From CAIWAH01 sp964602595 (GTDB lineage Bacteria; Verrucomicrobiota; Verrucomicrobiia; Limisphaerales; UBA9464): 64,000 nucleotides of DNA. Below, one piece after another: positions 9,601-17,150 of the stretch. The position numbers were made by a program, and so were the translations under genes. The notes under the pieces are model-generated. The model was not told the DNA's origin. It saw nothing but the letters and a program-made list of their open reading frames with translations, and ran no database searches. Each line of letters starts with the position of its first letter. Position 1 is the stretch's first letter. Location of the stretch: assembly GCA_964602595.1 (NCBI GenBank), contig CAZRRO010000016.1:102581-166580 (forward strand). Reading direction: 5' to 3'.

Positions 9601-12600
9601 GGTATTCGAAGACCTGCTCCGCCTCGTCGGTGGCCACGCGGATTTCAATTTCGCCGTAGGCATCCGCATTGTTCGGCAGGGTAAATTCCGCGGTCCTGTC
9701 CACCGTGCCGAGGCTGGGCACCGATGCCAGGACGTTGGTGGTGAAGCTGGCGAGAACCCGGCCCGAGGCGAGATTGCGAACCGTCACCCGTTCGCCCCAA
9801 GGCGCGGTGGCGGCGATCGCGGCGGCGTTGGTTGTGGACCAGTTCAGGGTCACCGTGGCGCCCGGGCCCCATTCGCCCGGCGGCGTCGCGCGGAGGCCCG
9901 CCACCTGGAGGTCCGGGTAGGCGGCCAGTTCGACCGTGAGGCCGGCGGGCATGGTTGTGTTGTTCGCCTCGGCGGTGCCGGTCTCATTGCCTTCGGCGAC
10001 GTTGTTCAGCGTGTCGGTCGTGACGCTGATGTCGGCAAGGCCGGCCGCGGCGGGGCCATCCGGAACGCGCAGCGTCGCGGACCGATTGCGGGTCGCCCCG
10101 GGGGCGAGCGGGCCGTTGGCCGCGAAGTCGTCGAAGGCCAGCCGGGTGTCGAGCAGCAGGCCGCTGGCGCGGTTCCGCAACGTCACGCGGTCGGTAAAGG
10201 ATCGGTTCACCGGCGTCGTGCCTTCGTTGCGGACCGTCCAGTCAACGCGAAGCGCGGCCCCGGTTTGGGTGGTCACGGCGGGTTCGCTGGTGACGGCGGA
10301 TACGACGAGGTCGGCAACGGTATTTTGCTCGAAGATCGGGACGGTGGGCTGCGGGAGGTTTGGCACCAGCCGGAACGTGGCGATGCTGCTTTCCGCGGTT
10401 TCGCCGGGCTCACCTTCCACGAGCAGCGTGTAGAAACCGGATTCCGTCAGGGTGAAGGTATCCACGTCGCCGTTGACCCCGGTGCGGAAGATCGAGTCTC
10501 CCGTGGGAGAGACGAGTTGGGCAATCGGCTGGCGGGTGGCCCCAGTGAAACCGCGGCCGTCAAAGTAAAGCCGGTCGCCGAGGTTGCCGCTGAACCGACG
10601 CAGGACAGTGCCGCGGACCGGCGTGATCGGCAGCGAGACCACTTCGCGCAAGGTCAGCGCCGGGGCGGTCGTGAAATCCAGCAGGCGGAAACCGAAGGGA
10701 CCGGTGTCGTCGCCGTTCCGCCGCAGGCTGAGCTGGTAGTCGCCCGCCAGCAGGTTCAGCCACGGCGTGCCTGAGTAGTAATCTGCGTAGGTGACGTTCT
10801 GGCTGCCGGTCGGCCCCGTCAGATTCAACGCCAACGAACCCTCGCCGGCCAGGACGTCGAGGTGCAGCCGCTTGGCCTCGGCCAGGCTGAAATTGTAACG
10901 GTAAGTCTGCCCGGGCGAAGTGATGTCGCCCGTGACAGTTTCGCCGAGCGCGAGGGGCGCGGCGGTGTCAACGACTGGCAGCAGGGCCAGCTCGAAGGCG
11001 CCGTTCTCCGCCGGGTCATCCGGAGAGGACATCACGGTGACCACATAGCGGCCGGTTTCGGGCGTAGTGAAGGTATTTGCGTCGTTACCTAGGGAGACAT
11101 TGGCAAGCACCGCCCCGGACGGTGGGTGCAGGGTCACGACGGGCGAGCGTTGCCAGCCGGCGCCGCGGCGCGTGCGGAGATAATACTTCTCGCCCGCCGT
11201 CGCGTTGAACGCGGCGACCACCGTGGCGGCGGCCGGCGTGTTGGTGCCGGTCAGGGTGACACCTGGAACCAGCGGGAGGGCGACTGCGGTATCCAGCACC
11301 CGGAAGCTGAAGGACGGCGTCAGCTCGCGGTTTGCGTCGAAGGTGAGCGTGTATTCGCCGGCCGGCGCGGGGATCTGCCGCTGGGCTGGCGTGTGGTAGT
11401 AATCGGCGGCCCAGAAGCCGCGGTTCTGGAACACGGTTCCCGCCGGTCCCGTCAGGTCAAACGTCAGGTTGTCCTCGTAGTTCAGCGCGTCGAACTGCAA
11501 GACCGTCGCGGTGGGCACGGTGAATTTGAACTGTCGGGTCTGGCCGGGCGTGGCGATCTGGCTGTTGACCGTTTCCCCCAGTGCGATGGTGTTGGTCGGC
11601 TCGGTAACGGGCACAAAGTTGAAACGGAAGGTTCCCTCCGGTCCCGTCTCGCCGCCGGTGGAGCCGACCAGCCAGTAATAGGTGCCGGTCAGCGGCAGCG
11701 TGAAGACGTCCCGGTGGGAGGCGAGGTTCATGTCCGCGAGGCTGGAGCGCACGACGGTGGGCAGCCAAAGCGTGCCGTAGAGCGTGTTCGCAAACCCGGC
11801 CGTCGGGCCGCCCGTGAGGAAGAACCGGTCGCCGGCCGTCCCGTTCAGGCGATACAAGGCGCTGGCGGTGGCCGGTTGATTCGTGCCAAGGACTTCGTTG
11901 CCGGCGACGAGCAGCGGCGCTGCGTCCGCGTTCAGCAAACGGAAGCGATATTCGTCGCCGGTGCCGGAAACGGTTAGCTGGTAGTCGCCCGGGATCAGGC
12001 GGCGCAGGTTCGCGCCGTCAAAGGGATAGTCGATGGAGTCCAGGGCACGGTTGTTGATCAGCGTGTCGGTCTCGTTGCCGTCGTCCCGCCGACGCAACGT
12101 GACCCGGTGGGGAGAATTTAGCAGCGAGTCCAGATGGACGGTGACCGGCGTCACGACGGTGAAGACATAGTTCGAGGTGCCGGCGGCAACGCCGAACGAG
12201 CCGTTGACCACGGTGCCAAACGTCAGCGCACCGCCGGCGAACGGCTCGATGGGCACGTTGCCTTGCGGCACGACTTGGAAGCGGTAATCCACCGCGGCCG
12301 TTTCCGCGATGTAACCTTCCACGAGGAGCGTGTAGGTGCCCGCGTAGCCGAGGGTGGTGAGCGCCGAGTCGGCACCGAAGTGGTGGGTGAAGATGAGGTC
12401 GGTGTGTGGCCCCACGAGGCGCCAGTAGGCGTTACGGGGCGTGGCGGTCAGCGTGTCGAAGATGAATCGGTCGCCCGCCGCGGCGGTGAACTGATACAGG
12501 TCGGTCTTGGCAAACGGTTCCAGGCGCCCCGTCGTCTCGGCGGCGAAGTTCAGCGGCGCGGCGTTGGCCAAATCGAGCAGGCGGAAGCTGAATGGCCCCA

Positions 12601-15418
12601 CCGCGTCGTCGCTGGCGTCCAGCGTCAGCACGTAGGCACCGGCCGGCAGGGTGCGCACCGCGAAGGCGGAAAGCGCGTCCGAGCTGGTCAGCGGCAGGTC
12701 ATTGACGATTTCCCCGGTTGGTCCCGAAAGGCTCCAGCGGAGATTGGAGGAATAGGTGAGCGCGTCGAAGTAAACCCGGCGTTCCGTGGGCAGCGTGAAC
12801 GCATAGCGGTGGGCCTGGCCGGGAGTCGTGATTTCGCCCGCGATCGTCGCGTCCAGAGCCAGCGGATGGGTGCCGGTGGTCGCCGGGAACACCGTGAACT
12901 CGTAGGACGGCGTCAAGGTTTCCGCCACGTAACCTTCCAGCAGGAGCGTGTAGACGCCGGTGGTGGGAACCGTCACGAACTGGTCCTGGCGCAGGCCGGC
13001 GAAGAAGACCGGTTGTCCGGCCGGATCCAGCAGGCGCCACGTGGCATTGTAGGCGGCGCCGCCGGTGGAATCGAAGTAGATGCGGTCGCCGGCATTGGCT
13101 TCGAAGCGGCGCAGTTCGGTGCCGTTGGGCGGATTCAAAGCACCGGCAACGCCTTCACCGAAGGCCAACGGGACGGCTGTGGCCAGGTCCAGCAGCCGGA
13201 AGCTGAATTCCGGCTGGTCGTCCGTCGGGCTGTTGACGGCCAGCGTGTAGTCGCCGGCGGCGAGGTCCATCACGGAGAGACCGTTGTGGCTGTCGCTGCC
13301 ATTGAAGTTTTTCCAGTCCGAGAACCAACCGGCGGGACCGTCCAACCGCCAGCGGATCGACGAAAGGTTGGCCAGCGAATCGAAATAGATCCGGCGGGCA
13401 GTCGGCAGGCTGAAGGTGAAACGTTTCGTCTGGCCGGGAATCGCCAGCGAGCGGGTGATGACGGTCCCGAGCGACATCGTTTCCGTGGTGTCGGACACCG
13501 GTCGGAGCGCGAAGGAATAGGGCACGGGCTCGGTCTCGTAGAGATAGCCGGTCACCCACAGCGAGTATTCGCCGCCCGCGGTTAGGGTGAGGAACTGGTC
13601 CTGGCTCAATCCCGCGTAAAACAATTGCTGCCCCAAGCGATCTCGCAGGACCCAGTAGGCGTTGCGGGTGTTGACCGTGAGCGAATCAAAAAACATCCGC
13701 GTGCCGCCCGCGGCCGTGAAGCGATACAGCCGGGCTTCGGTGCCGGGGCTGAGTTCGTCGGTCACCGTTGTGTCGGCGGTCACCGTCGTGGCCGTCGCCA
13801 GGTCCGCGAGGCGGAACTCGTAGGTGTTCGTCCGATTGTTGCTCCCGTTGATCGTCAGTGTGTATTCGCCCGCGGGAAGGTCGAGCAGGCTCTCACTGAG
13901 CGCGGGTTCGTCGGCCTGGAAAGTTAGCGGGCCGATGGTCACGCCGGGTCCGGACAGGTTCCAACTCAGTGACGGCGATTGCTGCCGGATATCCATGAAC
14001 AGGCTGCGGGCCGTCGGCAGGGTGAACGTATGCCGCTGGGTCTGCCCCGGGCTCGTGACCGCCCCGGACACCAATGAACCCAAGGTCAGGGGTTGGAATC
14101 CATCCACGACCGGCAACAGCTGTAAGATCACGTCCCGCTCGGCAACGGCATCAGCGACGTAACTCTCCAGCAGCATCGTCCACTGGCCGGCAAAATTCAG
14201 GGTGAACGGGCCGTATTGGTCCCGGACCGTGGTCTCATAGGCAACCCCGCCAAACGGGTCCACCAAGCGGAGCAGGGCCGATCCGGAAACGTCGCCGCCC
14301 AGGAACGTGTAATACCAGCGGGAGCCGGCGGCCGCGTTGAAGCGATACATCAGGGTTTCGCGGCTGGTCGCAAAAGTGTTGGTGGTCCGTGCAGACGGCA
14401 CCAACTCCGGGGCGGCCGCCAGATCCAGGAGCCGGAAGCCGTAGCTCCGGTCGGCGGTCCCGGAAACGCGGATCTGATGCAACCCGGCCGAAAGGCGCAG
14501 CAACGACTGGCCGTTGTAACCATCCGTGCTGGCGAACGCCCGTTGGCTGACGACCAGGCCATCCGGCCCGGACAGGCTCCAACGAACCCCGGCGGCGGGC
14601 TCCAGCGAGTCCATTACGAGCCGGGTTGGTGCTGGCAGGTTGAGTGTGTAGGCGTTCGTCGTGTCGGCCGCGGTGGTGCCGGTTACGGTGGCCCCGAGCA
14701 GGATCGGGGCTCCTTCCGGCACGGGCGGCGGCACGTTTCCGAGACTCTCAAGGTTGAAAATAACCGTGCTGACACCAGTGGCGTAGATGTCGCCTTCCAC
14801 CAGCAAGGTCTGGTTGCCCGTGGTCGGCAGGTTCAGGACGGCCGAGGTCGCGGCGTTGCTGTCGAGGATTTCCCCGCCGGCGGGGCCGAACAGCCGGATT
14901 CGGCCATTGAAATTGGTCCGCGCCACCAAGTTGAACCGGACTTGGTCGCCCGCCGTGCCAGCAAACTGATACAGCGCGGTCGCCGTCGCCGGCGTCAGGA
15001 CATTGGTGATCGTCGTTCCCGGCGTCAGGGGCGTGGCTTCGGCCAAGTCAACCCACCGGAAGCCATACGCCGGAGTTTCGCCGGCGCTGCCTTGCACCGT
15101 CAGCGTGTAGTCGCCGGGCACCAGGGGGAACAGCACGTTGCTCGCGTCAATGCGCACGGAGTCGCTGCCGTTGAAGCCGCGGCGGTCCACTACGGTCCCG
15201 CGTGGCCCCGACAGGGACCACTGAAGCTGGGGCTCCTGGGTCAAAGCGTCGAAATAGAAGGTCCGCTCCGCGTCGAGCCGGAAACTGAAGCGATCCCGCT
15301 CGCCGGGTTCGCTAATCTGGCCGTTGGTGGTGGTCGGCGCGGCAAAGGCGGCGGACGTTCCGAGCAACGTCTGGAGCGCAAGCATCGCGGCGAACTGAAC
15401 AGGGAGGCGCATCTTCAT
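3608..15418 (-). CDS. Giant secreted multidomain protein (PPC-like repeats, CARDB, Calx-beta, Ig/cadherin-like, cohesin-like)
   Basis: About 3,936 residues from the ATG at 15418, chosen because it starts a clean signal peptide (MKMRLPVQFAAMLALQ... ending SAAFA). The open frame continues to 15610, but that part lies in the leader. Residues about 30-1690 hold sixteen beta-rich half-units resembling bacterial pre-peptidase C-terminal domains, arranged as eight alternating pairs (a G.TRRFTF-LPTARRIYFD type followed by a LYRFTAAAGDR type). Next come two CARDB-like domains (1700-1955), three Calx-beta domains (1960-2265; motif VxEDND or equivalent), another CARDB (2270-2390), Ig/carboxypeptidase-regulatory-like segments, and a cysteine-containing region (about 2900-3000). 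Two cadherin-like 'putative Ig' units (3545-3740), a cohesin-like domain and a short C-terminal domain typical of secreted verrucomicrobial proteins follow. No catalytic domain was recognised; it is probably a surface or adhesion protein. Confidence 0.85.
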   Translation of the reverse strand: MKMRLPVQFAAMLALQTLLGTSAAFAAPTTTNGQISEPGERDRFSFRLDAERTFYFDALTQEPQLQWSLSGPRGTVVDRRGFNGSDSVRIDASNVLFPLVPGDYTLTVQGSAGETPAYGFRWVDLAEATPLTPGTTITNVLTPATATALYQFAGTAGDQVRFNLVARTNFNGRIRLFGPAGGEILDSNAATSAVLNLPTTGNQTLLVEGDIYATGVSTVIFNLESLGNVPPPVPEGAPILLGATVTGTTAADTTNAYTLNLPAPTRLVMDSLEPAAGVRWSLSGPDGLVVSQRAFASTDGYNGQSLLRLSAGLHQIRVSGTADRSYGFRLLDLAAAPELVPSARTTNTFATSRETLMYRFNAAAGSRWYYTFLGGDVSGSALLRLVDPFGGVAYETTVRDQYGPFTLNFAGQWTMLLESYVADAVAERDVILQLLPVVDGFQPLTLGSLVSGAVTSPGQTQRHTFTLPTARSLFMDIRQQSPSLSWNLSGPGVTIGPLTFQADEPALSESLLDLPAGEYTLTINGSNNRTNTYEFRLADLATATTVTADTTVTDELSPGTEARLYRFTAAGGTRMFFDSLTVNTRNAYWVLRDRLGQQLFYAGLSQDQFLTLTAGGEYSLWVTGYLYETEPVPYSFALRPVSDTTETMSLGTVITRSLAIPGQTKRFTFSLPTARRIYFDSLANLSSIRWRLDGPAGWFSDWKNFNGSDSHNGLSVMDLAAGDYTLAVNSPTDDQPEFSFRLLDLATAVPLAFGEGVAGALNPPNGTELRRFEANAGDRIYFDSTGGAAYNATWRLLDPAGQPVFFAGLRQDQFVTVPTTGVYTLLLEGYVAETLTPSYEFTVFPATTGTHPLALDATIAGEITTPGQAHRYAFTLPTERRVYFDALTYSSNLRWSLSGPTGEIVNDLPLTSSDALSAFAVRTLPAGAYVLTLDASDDAVGPFSFRLLDLANAAPLNFAAETTGRLEPFAKTDLYQFTAAAGDRFIFDTLTATPRNAYWRLVGPHTDLIFTHHFGADSALTTLGYAGTYTLLVEGYIAETAAVDYRFQVVPQGNVPIEPFAGGALTFGTVVNGSFGVAAGTSNYVFTVVTPVTVHLDSLLNSPHRVTLRRRDDGNETDTLINNRALDSIDYPFDGANLRRLIPGDYQLTVSGTGDEYRFRLLNADAAPLLVAGNEVLGTNQPATASALYRLNGTAGDRFFLTGGPTAGFANTLYGTLWLPTVVRSSLADMNLASHRDVFTLPLTGTYYWLVGSTGGETGPEGTFRFNFVPVTEPTNTIALGETVNSQIATPGQTRQFKFTVPTATVLQFDALNYEDNLTFDLTGPAGTVFQNRGFWAADYYHTPAQRQIPAPAGEYTLTFDANRELTPSFSFRVLDTAVALPLVPGVTLTGTNTPAAATVVAAFNATAGEKYYLRTRRGAGWQRSPVVTLHPPSGAVLANVSLGNDANTFTTPETGRYVVTVMSSPDDPAENGAFELALLPVVDTAAPLALGETVTGDITSPGQTYRYNFSLAEAKRLHLDVLAGEGSLALNLTGPTGSQNVTYADYYSGTPWLNLLAGDYQLSLRRNGDDTGPFGFRLLDFTTAPALTLREVVSLPITPVRGTVLRRFSGNLGDRLYFDGRGFTGATRQPIAQLVSPTGDSIFRTGVNGDVDTFTLTESGFYTLLVEGEPGETAESSIATFRLVPNLPQPTVPIFEQNTVADLVVSAVTSEPAVTTQTGAALRVDWTVRNEGTTPVNRSFTDRVTLRNRASGLLLDTRLAFDDFAANGPLAPGATRNRSATLRVPDGPAAAGLADISVTTDTLNNVAEGNETGTAEANNTTMPAGLTVELAAYPDLQVAGLRATPPGEWGPGATVTLNWSTTNAAAIAATAPWGERVTVRNLASGRVLASFTTNVLASVPSLGTVDRTAEFTLPNNADAYGEIEIRVATDEAEQVFEYQPGLEAEANNAAVLTVLNEAPALSLNVPANRLTEGQTLAVTLARRPVGAGPLIVQLTSSSEDQFTVPGTIVIPAGAPAVTFDATAVDDAFVERTNTYVLTARSAGFRDASVTVTVEDNDRPTVSLSLAAATVSEGAGPNATSGTVTRSPVSPRPLTIGLTSGNPGAARVPNSVTIPANQASVSFPIAAVDNATVEGTRNVALGGFVLDAFTSQQLYEIAPALLAVTDNDGATLSLRIAADLVGEGRTPATTATVTRNTATAAPLEVSLVSSDPGEATVPVSVTIPAGELSAQFPISSVNDGETDGNQPVTVTATADGFTAGTDTLVVSDADLPDLVINSITFPATGVTDGNLAIAFRLENRGLRDAPAAVTQRVYLSTDNLAGNDTLVAQAVFDGPLPVGQTVSQTVNIRLPEAPGNFYVVVQADATNAQAEALENNNTLVSATSVTTAPAYAATVSTDVTTALAGTPVALRGSATRGDGSRAPNEHVTVHVQVRGTHRQIEVVTDANGDFTGTFTPLPREAGRFQLAAAYPGLPMPAVQDEFSLLGLDLVSPGFVTVTEGSTYNGTTRIRNLSDVALTGLVLEVVEHDPSLTVSANLETNRLAGDDEILVNYAITPVNRSVVQSGVKLRVTTAEGATDVKVFTVRQEFLRPALVTTPGRLSSSMLRGGQTLVNFEVANNGGLATGPLEVLLPNLPWLSVSTPARMEPLAPGARTTVSLLLTPAADLALGDYPGNLVLSGGNTALTVPFEFRAISDNRGSLVLTAEDEYTYFAAGGPKVTNALVVLTDALSGVNVSTNVTGADGTARFDNITEAQYIVSVKADKHGPFRQTAFVPAGGATNVVAFLPRETVRYSFTVTPTTVEDRYAFTVESTFETQVPIPVVTIEPASLDIANRPEDEFQVNYTIRNHGLIAANNVKLPTKTGGSIEWIPLVGEIGRLEANATITVPVTIRRIRPAQVARNDFRDGRCSVTAGMIWDYLCGPNVVDRETATYTFDSTGCDLVDLYRQVMDVVPDPAFGPPTPNDHPCQDPATFYDCLDQFQPVVGFEPPPGFKFECKATRPAGSVGPAPAGIRAARAGLPRRAADAANEVCAKVKLKLDQRAVLTRDAFNALLEIDNDTTSPIEDILVTLNITGEDGTTATAKFGIREPVLGGLSAVNGTGVIQPKTIGSASWILIPSLDAAPTNGVALFLVGGTLSYSQDGTELTIPLAPAPIQVYPQPELLVRYFHQRDVFADDPFTPEVEPSLPYSLAVQILNQGYGAARNLKLQSGQPQIVENEKGLLIEFKTVGTQLENQALTPSLDVNFGEIGLGTNRIARWLFTSSLQGSFTDYKASFEHLDALGTKRLSLVKGVEIHELTRIVNADRQFDDARPDFLVSPTNDVDHLPNALFLSDGSTNAVTSHTNAGVSGALSAANKRVTLTATLGPGWSYLRVPDPAGADAFTLRHVLRADGSEIAFGTNAWTTDRIFRGGDKRPTVINLVHILDHNSTGTYTLVYDEDAVVTPDNTAPASAVAALPAASGGTFSVTWSGADDRGAVAFFDVFVAADDAPFTPLLEHTVQTGTVFTGEAGKRYRFYSVATDAAGNAEPAPAAADAETTVTVVNRPPTLAYAGDVTVEEGNATNAGATANDPDGDALAFALVSGPAGVIVNPTSGFVTWPTSENDGPSTNTVRVRVTDNGTPSLSATNEFRVIVRELNAAPELVAIPDAVISENNLFTLQLDGSDADLPPQGLTYGLAAGAPGGVTVDPVTGLFSWRPRGNQGPSTNQITVTLTDTGDPARSVQRTFTLYVRDTAAELAVTAGRTNLLAGEAATVPLSLAAGPELDGLTFVLSGDLARLGELSLAGLAGDVTGVQVIPNVDGSAEMRFTLTGGALSASRPLADVAFVTPADAPSGNVPLAFSELTGTAGERYVTRTASTPGRVIVVNTDAVLDYTDEAATPLHVFGRPGLRYRLEYSPVLGPGAVWTPVLTVTADERLERLPAAETGTGGYFRAFLE

Positions 15419-15556
15419 GGCAGGAACTTGTTGGAAGGCAGGGCAAAGCAGCGGAAGAAATGGGAAGGGATCAATAAACGGGCTGGCGGTGGCCAGCAAG
15501 GCGCCAATACGCGAGGCGCAATCGTTAACCAAATGCTCAACGGGGCACCTTTTTGG

Positions 15557-15594
15557 AAAAAGGAGGGTCGCCTCCCCCACGAAGACGACCCTCC
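15557..15594 (-). terminator. Intrinsic terminator/attenuator in the leader of the giant gene
   Basis: On the minus strand GGAGGGTCG (15594-15586) pairs with CGACCCTCC (15570-15562) across a 15-base loop, and five T residues (15561-15557) follow immediately. On the plus strand the same hairpin has no T-tract, so the orientation is minus. No gene on the minus strand ends here; the nearest one upstream would have to lie beyond the plus-strand proA gene. The element therefore either ends a short RNA or attenuates the giant gene, whose ATG is 138 bases downstream. Confidence 0.7.
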
Positions 15595-15725
15595 AGCTCC
15601 ATTTCCCCAATAATTTCCCCCACAGAAAACCTGCGGACGCCGAACTTCCCGCACCGACGGAGTTGGTTGAGTAGCGCAGTTTCGTTCACTCCGCCCGTGC
15701 CACAGCCAGAAATCCGGCGTCCGCA
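15557..15725 (-). ncRNA. Candidate structured leader RNA or small RNA upstream of the giant gene
   Basis: Read on the minus strand, an 11-bp perfect outer stem (15725-15715 with 15642-15632) encloses an inner 13-position stem (15700-15688 with 15663-15651; one G-G mismatch and one G-U pair). The apical loop is 24 bases. About 40 bases later comes an intrinsic terminator. A weak promoter-like pair (TCGAGA at 15759-15754, 16-base spacer, TACTTT at 15737-15732) would place the transcription start close to the outer stem. The result resembles either a riboswitch-type leader or a free-standing RNA of about 170 bases. I do not recognise a known riboswitch class in it. Covariation has not been tested. 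Confidence 0.4.
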
Positions 15726-15854
15726 AATGGGAAAGTAGCGATGGGCGTGCCAGTCTCGACTTTCGCATGATTGCGAATTCCAACCCCGCTCCGACCTCCG
15801 GCTCCACACGGATTTGGGCTTTTTCCGGAACTTTCCGGCCGCCATGTTCCGCCC

Positions 15855-17144
15855 GTGACCTTGCAGGAACAGATGACCGCCCTGGCCCGCCAGGCCAAGG
15901 CGGCCTCCCGCCAACTGGCCCGGCTGACCGCCGCCGAGAAAAATAGTGCCCTGGAAGCCATGGCCACCGCCTTGGCCGCCGCCGGCCCGGCCCTGGCCGA
16001 AGCCAACTCCAAGGACCTCGAAGTGGGCCGCTCGCTCGGCCTGAGCGGCGCCATGCTCGACCGTCTTGCCCTCACCGAAGCCCGCATCGCCGCCATGGCG
16101 CAAGGCCTTCGCGAAGTCGCCGCATTGCCGGACCCGGTCGGCCGCGTCCTCGACGAACGCACCCGCCCGAACGGCTTGCGCCTCCGCAAGGTCAGCACGC
16201 CCATCGGTGTCGTGGTCATCATCTACGAATCGCGGCCTAACGTGACCGCCGACGCCGCCAGTCTGTGTTTCAAGACCGGCAACGCGACCATCCTCCGCGG
16301 CGGCAAGGAAGCCCTAAACAGCAACCTGCTCATCGCCCGCCTCATGATCGAGGCCGGCCGGCAGGCGCTCGGCGACCGTTTCCCCGCGCACGCCATCCAA
16401 GTCGTGCCCACCACCGACCGCGAGGCGATCCCCGCGCTGCTCTCGCTCACCCAATACGTGGACCTGTGCATGCCCCGCGGCGGCGAAGGCCTCATCCGCG
16501 CCGTGACCGAATGCTCCAAGGTTCCCGTGATTAAGCACTACAAGGGCGTGTGCCACGTGTTCGTGGACCGCGCCGCCAACCTCGCGATGGCCGGCGAAAT
16601 TGTCTTCAACGCCAAGTGCCAGCGCCCCTCCACCTGTAACGCCGCCGAAACGCTGCTCGTGGACCGCCCCGTCGCCGCCACCTTCCTGACCGCCATCGCC
16701 GCCAAACTGGCAGAAAAGAAGGTCGAACTCCGCTGCGACCCCGAGTCACTGGCCTTGCTCAACTCGAAACCCGAAACTCGGAACTCGAAATTCGTCGCCG
16801 CGAGCGAGGCCGACTGGTCCACCGAATACAACGACTACATCCTCAACGTCCGCATCGTAGACGGCGTGGATGCGGCCATCGAACACATCGCCACCTACGG
16901 CTCCGCCCACAGCGACACCATCGTGACGGCCGATGCGGCGACTGCGGCGAAGTTCCAGCAGGAGGTGGACTCCGCGGCCGTTTACTGGAACGCCAGCACG
17001 CGCTTCACCGACGGCTATGAGTTCGGCATGGGCGCCGAAATCGGCATCAGCACCGACAAGATCGGCGCCCGCGGCCCGATGGGGCTGGAGGAACTATGCA
17101 GCTACAAGTGGCTTGGGTTTGGGAACGGGCAGTTGCGGGGGTGA
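15855..17144 (+). CDS. proA: Gamma-glutamyl phosphate reductase
   Basis: A 429-residue NADPH-dependent reductase that converts L-glutamyl 5-phosphate to glutamate semialdehyde in proline synthesis. Diagnostic features are the VVIIYESRPNVTADAASL segment, KTGNATILRGGKEA, and the catalytic cysteine in CQRPSTCNAAE at about residue 261. GTG at 15855 gives the usual N-terminus; ATG at 15873 is the alternative and would remove six residues. Earlier in-frame codons from 15771 are not family-like. The protein is about ten residues longer than usual because of an insertion (NSKPETRNSK, residues about 303-312) encoded by a dispersed short repeat. No proB is nearby. The DUF4240 gene starts six bases after the stop. 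Confidence 0.93.
   Translation: MTLQEQMTALARQAKAASRQLARLTAAEKNSALEAMATALAAAGPALAEANSKDLEVGRSLGLSGAMLDRLALTEARIAAMAQGLREVAALPDPVGRVLDERTRPNGLRLRKVSTPIGVVVIIYESRPNVTADAASLCFKTGNATILRGGKEALNSNLLIARLMIEAGRQALGDRFPAHAIQVVPTTDREAIPALLSLTQYVDLCMPRGGEGLIRAVTECSKVPVIKHYKGVCHVFVDRAANLAMAGEIVFNAKCQRPSTCNAAETLLVDRPVAATFLTAIAAKLAEKKVELRCDPESLALLNSKPETRNSKFVAASEADWSTEYNDYILNVRIVDGVDAAIEHIATYGSAHSDTIVTADAATAAKFQQEVDSAAVYWNASTRFTDGYEFGMGAEIGISTDKIGARGPMGLEELCSYKWLGFGNGQLRG
16761..16793 (+). repeat. AACTCGAAAC-type short repeat inserted in frame within proA
   Basis: The segment consists of near-heptameric steps (AACTCGAAAC, CCGAAACTCG, GAACTCGAAA). Similar strings occur on both sides of the four-helix-bundle gene at 42161-42204 and 42643-42680. 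Here the repeat adds about ten polar residues to ProA without breaking the frame, between the strand ending ESLALL and the conserved TEYNDYIL region. Confidence 0.6.
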
Positions 17145-17150
17145 ACTACC

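Larger units (their letters stand above)
15419..15854. other. Intergenic region between the giant gene and proA
   Basis: About 436 bases separate two divergent genes. On the minus strand the region holds a nested-stem RNA-like structure (15632-15725), an intrinsic terminator (15557-15594), and then 138 bases of leader to the giant gene's ATG. The right-hand part (15740-15854) should contain the proA promoter; I found no convincing -35/-10 pair for it. An open frame extends through much of the leader in the giant gene's frame, but it lacks a plausible signal peptide or domain. Confidence 0.6.

Noticed and set aside
15418..15610. Upstream extension of the giant protein to 15610
   Set aside because: It crosses the leader just after the terminator, lacks a signal peptide, and the ATG at 15418 gives a clean one.
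14216..15613. Long plus-strand frames across the giant gene
   Set aside because: The peptides are arginine/glycine/valine-rich shadows; the minus strand carries a signal peptide and recognisable repeats.
15632..15725. Assignment of the leader to a known riboswitch class
   Set aside because: I could not match its stems or loops to c-di-GMP, cobalamin, SAM, glycine or TPP motifs; left as an unclassified candidate.
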